A program made the translations under genes and the position numbers. This document shows positions 62,387-64,000 of a stretch of 64,000 bases of DNA, one piece after another. The stretch covers positions 40,920 through 104,919 of the forward strand of contig NZ_VEGI01000005.1 in NCBI RefSeq assembly GCF_007679325.1, given 5' to 3'. Source of the stretch: Arthrobacter sp. U41. GTDB lineage: Bacteria; Actinomycetota; Actinomycetes; Actinomycetales; Micrococcaceae. Position 1 is the first letter of the stretch, and every line of letters starts with the position of its first letter. The notes under the pieces were generated by a model that saw only the letters and a program-made list of their open reading frames with translations, was not told the DNA's origin and made no database searches.

Positions 62387-64000
62387 TCAGGCGTCGATGC
62401 GTTCCCGGTCCAGGCTCGACGCCCCGGCGATGATGAAGTCCTTGCGGGGAGCGACATCCGAGCCCATCAGCAGGTCAAAGGTCTCCTCGGCTTGCTTGGC
62501 GTTGTCGATGCCGACCTTGCGCAGGGTGCGGTGCCGCGGGTCCATGGTGGTCTCGGCCAGCTGCTCCGCGTCCATCTCGCCCAGGCCCTTGTAGCGCTGG
62601 ATCGGCTCCTTGTACCGTTTACCCTCCTTGGCGAGCCGCGCCAGCAGGACGTGCAGTTCCGCCTCCGAGTAGGTGTAGATCATCTCGTTGGCCTTCTGGC
62701 CGGCGTTGATGACCTCCACGCGGTGCAGCGGCGGGACTGCGGCGAAAACGCGTCCCTCCTCGATCATCGGCCGCATGTAGCGGAAGAACAGCGTCAGGAG
62801 GAGCGTGCGGATGTGGGCCCCGTCGACGTCGGCGTCGGTCATCAGGATGACCTTTCCGTACCGGGCGGCGCTGATGTCGAAGCTTCGGCCGGACCCCGCC
62901 CCCACCACCTGGATGAGGGCAGCGCATTCGGCGTTGGAGAGCATGTCGCCCACCGAGGCTTTCTGGACGTTGAGGATTTTGCCGCGGATGGGCAGCAGCG
63001 CCTGGAAGTCGGAGGACCGCGCCAGTTTGGCGGTGCCGAGCGCGGAGTCACCTTCGACGATGAACAGCTCGGAGCGCGCGACGTCGTCCGTGCGGCAGTC
63101 CGCGAGCTTGGTGGGCATCGACGACGTCTCGAGGGCGTTTTTGCGGCGCTGGGTCTCCTTGTGGACACGGGCGGAGATGCGCGACTTCATCTCGCTGACG
63201 ACCTTTTCCAGCAGCAGCGCCGACTGGGCTTTGTCGTTGCGGTTGGACGAGGTCAGCTTGGCGTTGATCTCCTGTTCCACCACCTTGGCCACAATGGCCC
63301 GCACGGCGGAGGTGCCAAGGATCTCCTTGGTCTGGCCCTCGAACTGCGGCTCGGCCAGCCTGACCGTCAGGACTGCGGTGAGCCCCGCGAAGATGTCGTC
63401 CTTTTCGATCTTGTCGTTGCCAGCCTTGAGCTTGCGGGCATTGGTTTCGACCGCTTTGCGGAAGGTCTTCAGGAGGGCCTGTTCGAAGCCGGACTGGTGT
63501 GTTCCGCCCTTGGGCGTGGAGATGATGTTGACGAAGGTGCGCACGGAGCTGTCGTAGCCGATGCCCCAGCGGAGTGCGACGTCCACCTCGCAGTCCCGTT
63601 CGACTTCGGTCAGGTGGCTGTGGCCCTTGTCGTCCAGGACCGGCACGGTTTCCTTGAACTTGCCGGCGCCGTGGAGCCGCCAGATGTCCGTGACGGCGGG
63701 ATCAGCGGCGAGAAACTCGACAAACTCGGAGATGCCGCCGTCGTGATGGAATACTTCCTCGTGCGGGCCTGACTCCCCGGGGGTGCCGGGGAGCTTGCGC
63801 TCGTCCCGGACGGTGAGTTTGAGGCCGGGGACCAGGAATGAGGTCTGCCGGGCGCGGGCGGCGAGTTCTTCGTAGGAGAACTTGGCGTCCGGGGTGAAGA
63901 TCTGCCGGTCTGCCCAGTAGCGGATCCGGGTGCCGGTCACGCCGCGTTTGGCCTTGCCGACGACGTCCAGGACGGAACCGTCGATGAAGGGCGAGAAGGC
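62387..64000 (-). CDS. parE: DNA topoisomerase IV subunit B (GyrB/ParE family), 5' partial
   Basis: The frame is open to the right edge, so the ATPase domain lies beyond the window. About 538 residues are visible. The transducer domain runs to about nt 63150, with the K-loop HQSGFEQALLKTFRKAV. The TOPRIM domain has EGDSALGTAKLARSSDFQAL, PIRGKILNVQKA and DADVDGAHIRTLLLTLFFRY. RYKGLGEMDAEQLAETTMDP is the C-terminal hallmark. With parC (48031-50550) it should form topoisomerase IV. GyrB cannot be excluded from the visible part, but pairing with a GyrA-box-lacking parC favours ParE. Confidence 0.88.
   Translation of the reverse strand, partial: AFSPFIDGSVLDVVGKAKRGVTGTRIRYWADRQIFTPDAKFSYEELAARARQTSFLVPGLKLTVRDERKLPGTPGESGPHEEVFHHDGGISEFVEFLAADPAVTDIWRLHGAGKFKETVPVLDDKGHSHLTEVERDCEVDVALRWGIGYDSSVRTFVNIISTPKGGTHQSGFEQALLKTFRKAVETNARKLKAGNDKIEKDDIFAGLTAVLTVRLAEPQFEGQTKEILGTSAVRAIVAKVVEQEINAKLTSSNRNDKAQSALLLEKVVSEMKSRISARVHKETQRRKNALETSSMPTKLADCRTDDVARSELFIVEGDSALGTAKLARSSDFQALLPIRGKILNVQKASVGDMLSNAECAALIQVVGAGSGRSFDISAARYGKVILMTDADVDGAHIRTLLLTLFFRYMRPMIEEGRVFAAVPPLHRVEVINAGQKANEMIYTYSEAELHVLLARLAKEGKRYKEPIQRYKGLGEMDAEQLAETTMDPRHRTLRKVGIDNAKQAEETFDLLMGSDVAPRKDFIIAGASSLDRERIDA

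Overview
The window is a 64 kb stretch of a high-GC actinobacterial chromosome. Gene content and protein style point to the Micrococcaceae (Arthrobacter / Pseudarthrobacter type): DUF3000-ribonuclease D, dxs, acnA, the ceoB/ceoC TrkA pair, DUF3159, DUF3710, dut, DUF3093, DUF4193 and sepH lie in an order broadly conserved in actinobacteria, including Mycobacterium tuberculosis. GTG and TTG starts, 1-8 nt gene overlaps and long GC-rich antisense shadow frames are frequent. The species assignment is an inference from gene content, not from a search.

Layout. 1-4.8 kb: a 5'-truncated DUF222/HNH protein with 90-bp tandem repeats, a repeat-bearing gap, a PD-(D/E)XK nuclease-like gene, six tRNA genes (Val-CAC on minus; Gly-Cys-Val-Gly-Val on plus) and a small MT0933-like protein. 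5-16.7 kb: ZapE ATPase, rhodanese, SufE, YbaK-type deacylase, alpha/beta hydrolase, MsrB, a DUF6421-SDR pair, threonine aldolase, DUF3000 and ribonuclease D. 17-20.5 kb: a fadA-fadB beta-oxidation operon with a 20-bp operator-like dyad upstream. 20.5-26.1 kb (minus): a five-gene operon, aldo/keto reductase, nucleoside hydrolase, ECF S component (frameshifted), EcfT and a fused EcfA. 26.2-32.5 kb (minus): a helix-hairpin-helix protein, dxs translationally coupled to a DUF402 gene and an unknown gene, then acnA.

32.7-38.5 kb: a TrmA-like RNA methyltransferase overlapping a KimA-like APC permease, divergent from two TrkA/Ceo regulatory subunits, which together suggest a potassium-uptake locus. 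37.7-45.1 kb: DUF3159, OB-fold and DUF3710 genes, dUTPase, DUF3093, DUF4193, SepH, an alkaline-phosphatase-superfamily protein and DUF5998. 45.3-52.4 kb: a GNAT/acyl-CoA synthetase fusion (Pat-like), topoisomerase IV subunit A (parC), DinB and a double GNAT. 52.4-60.5 kb: cydA-cydB-cydDC for cytochrome bd oxidase, divergent from a blaI-M56 peptidase pair. The end holds a secreted M28 peptidase and the C-terminal part of parE.

The observation I rate most interesting is regulatory. Three 17-bp dyads of the form TTCTAC-N5-GTAGAA lie in the cydA/blaI intergenic region, two in front of cydA and one in front of blaI. This suggests that a BlaI/BlaR-type repressor and membrane protease pair controls the terminal oxidase. 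Other notable points are a probable 1-nt insertion in the ECF S component, an 18-bp repeat array ending on the ecfA start codon, a dyad at the acnA promoter, and an RNA methyltransferase that lacks the usual iron-sulfur cysteines and is coupled to the potassium permease. No prophage, CRISPR array, IS element or secondary-metabolite cluster is visible.
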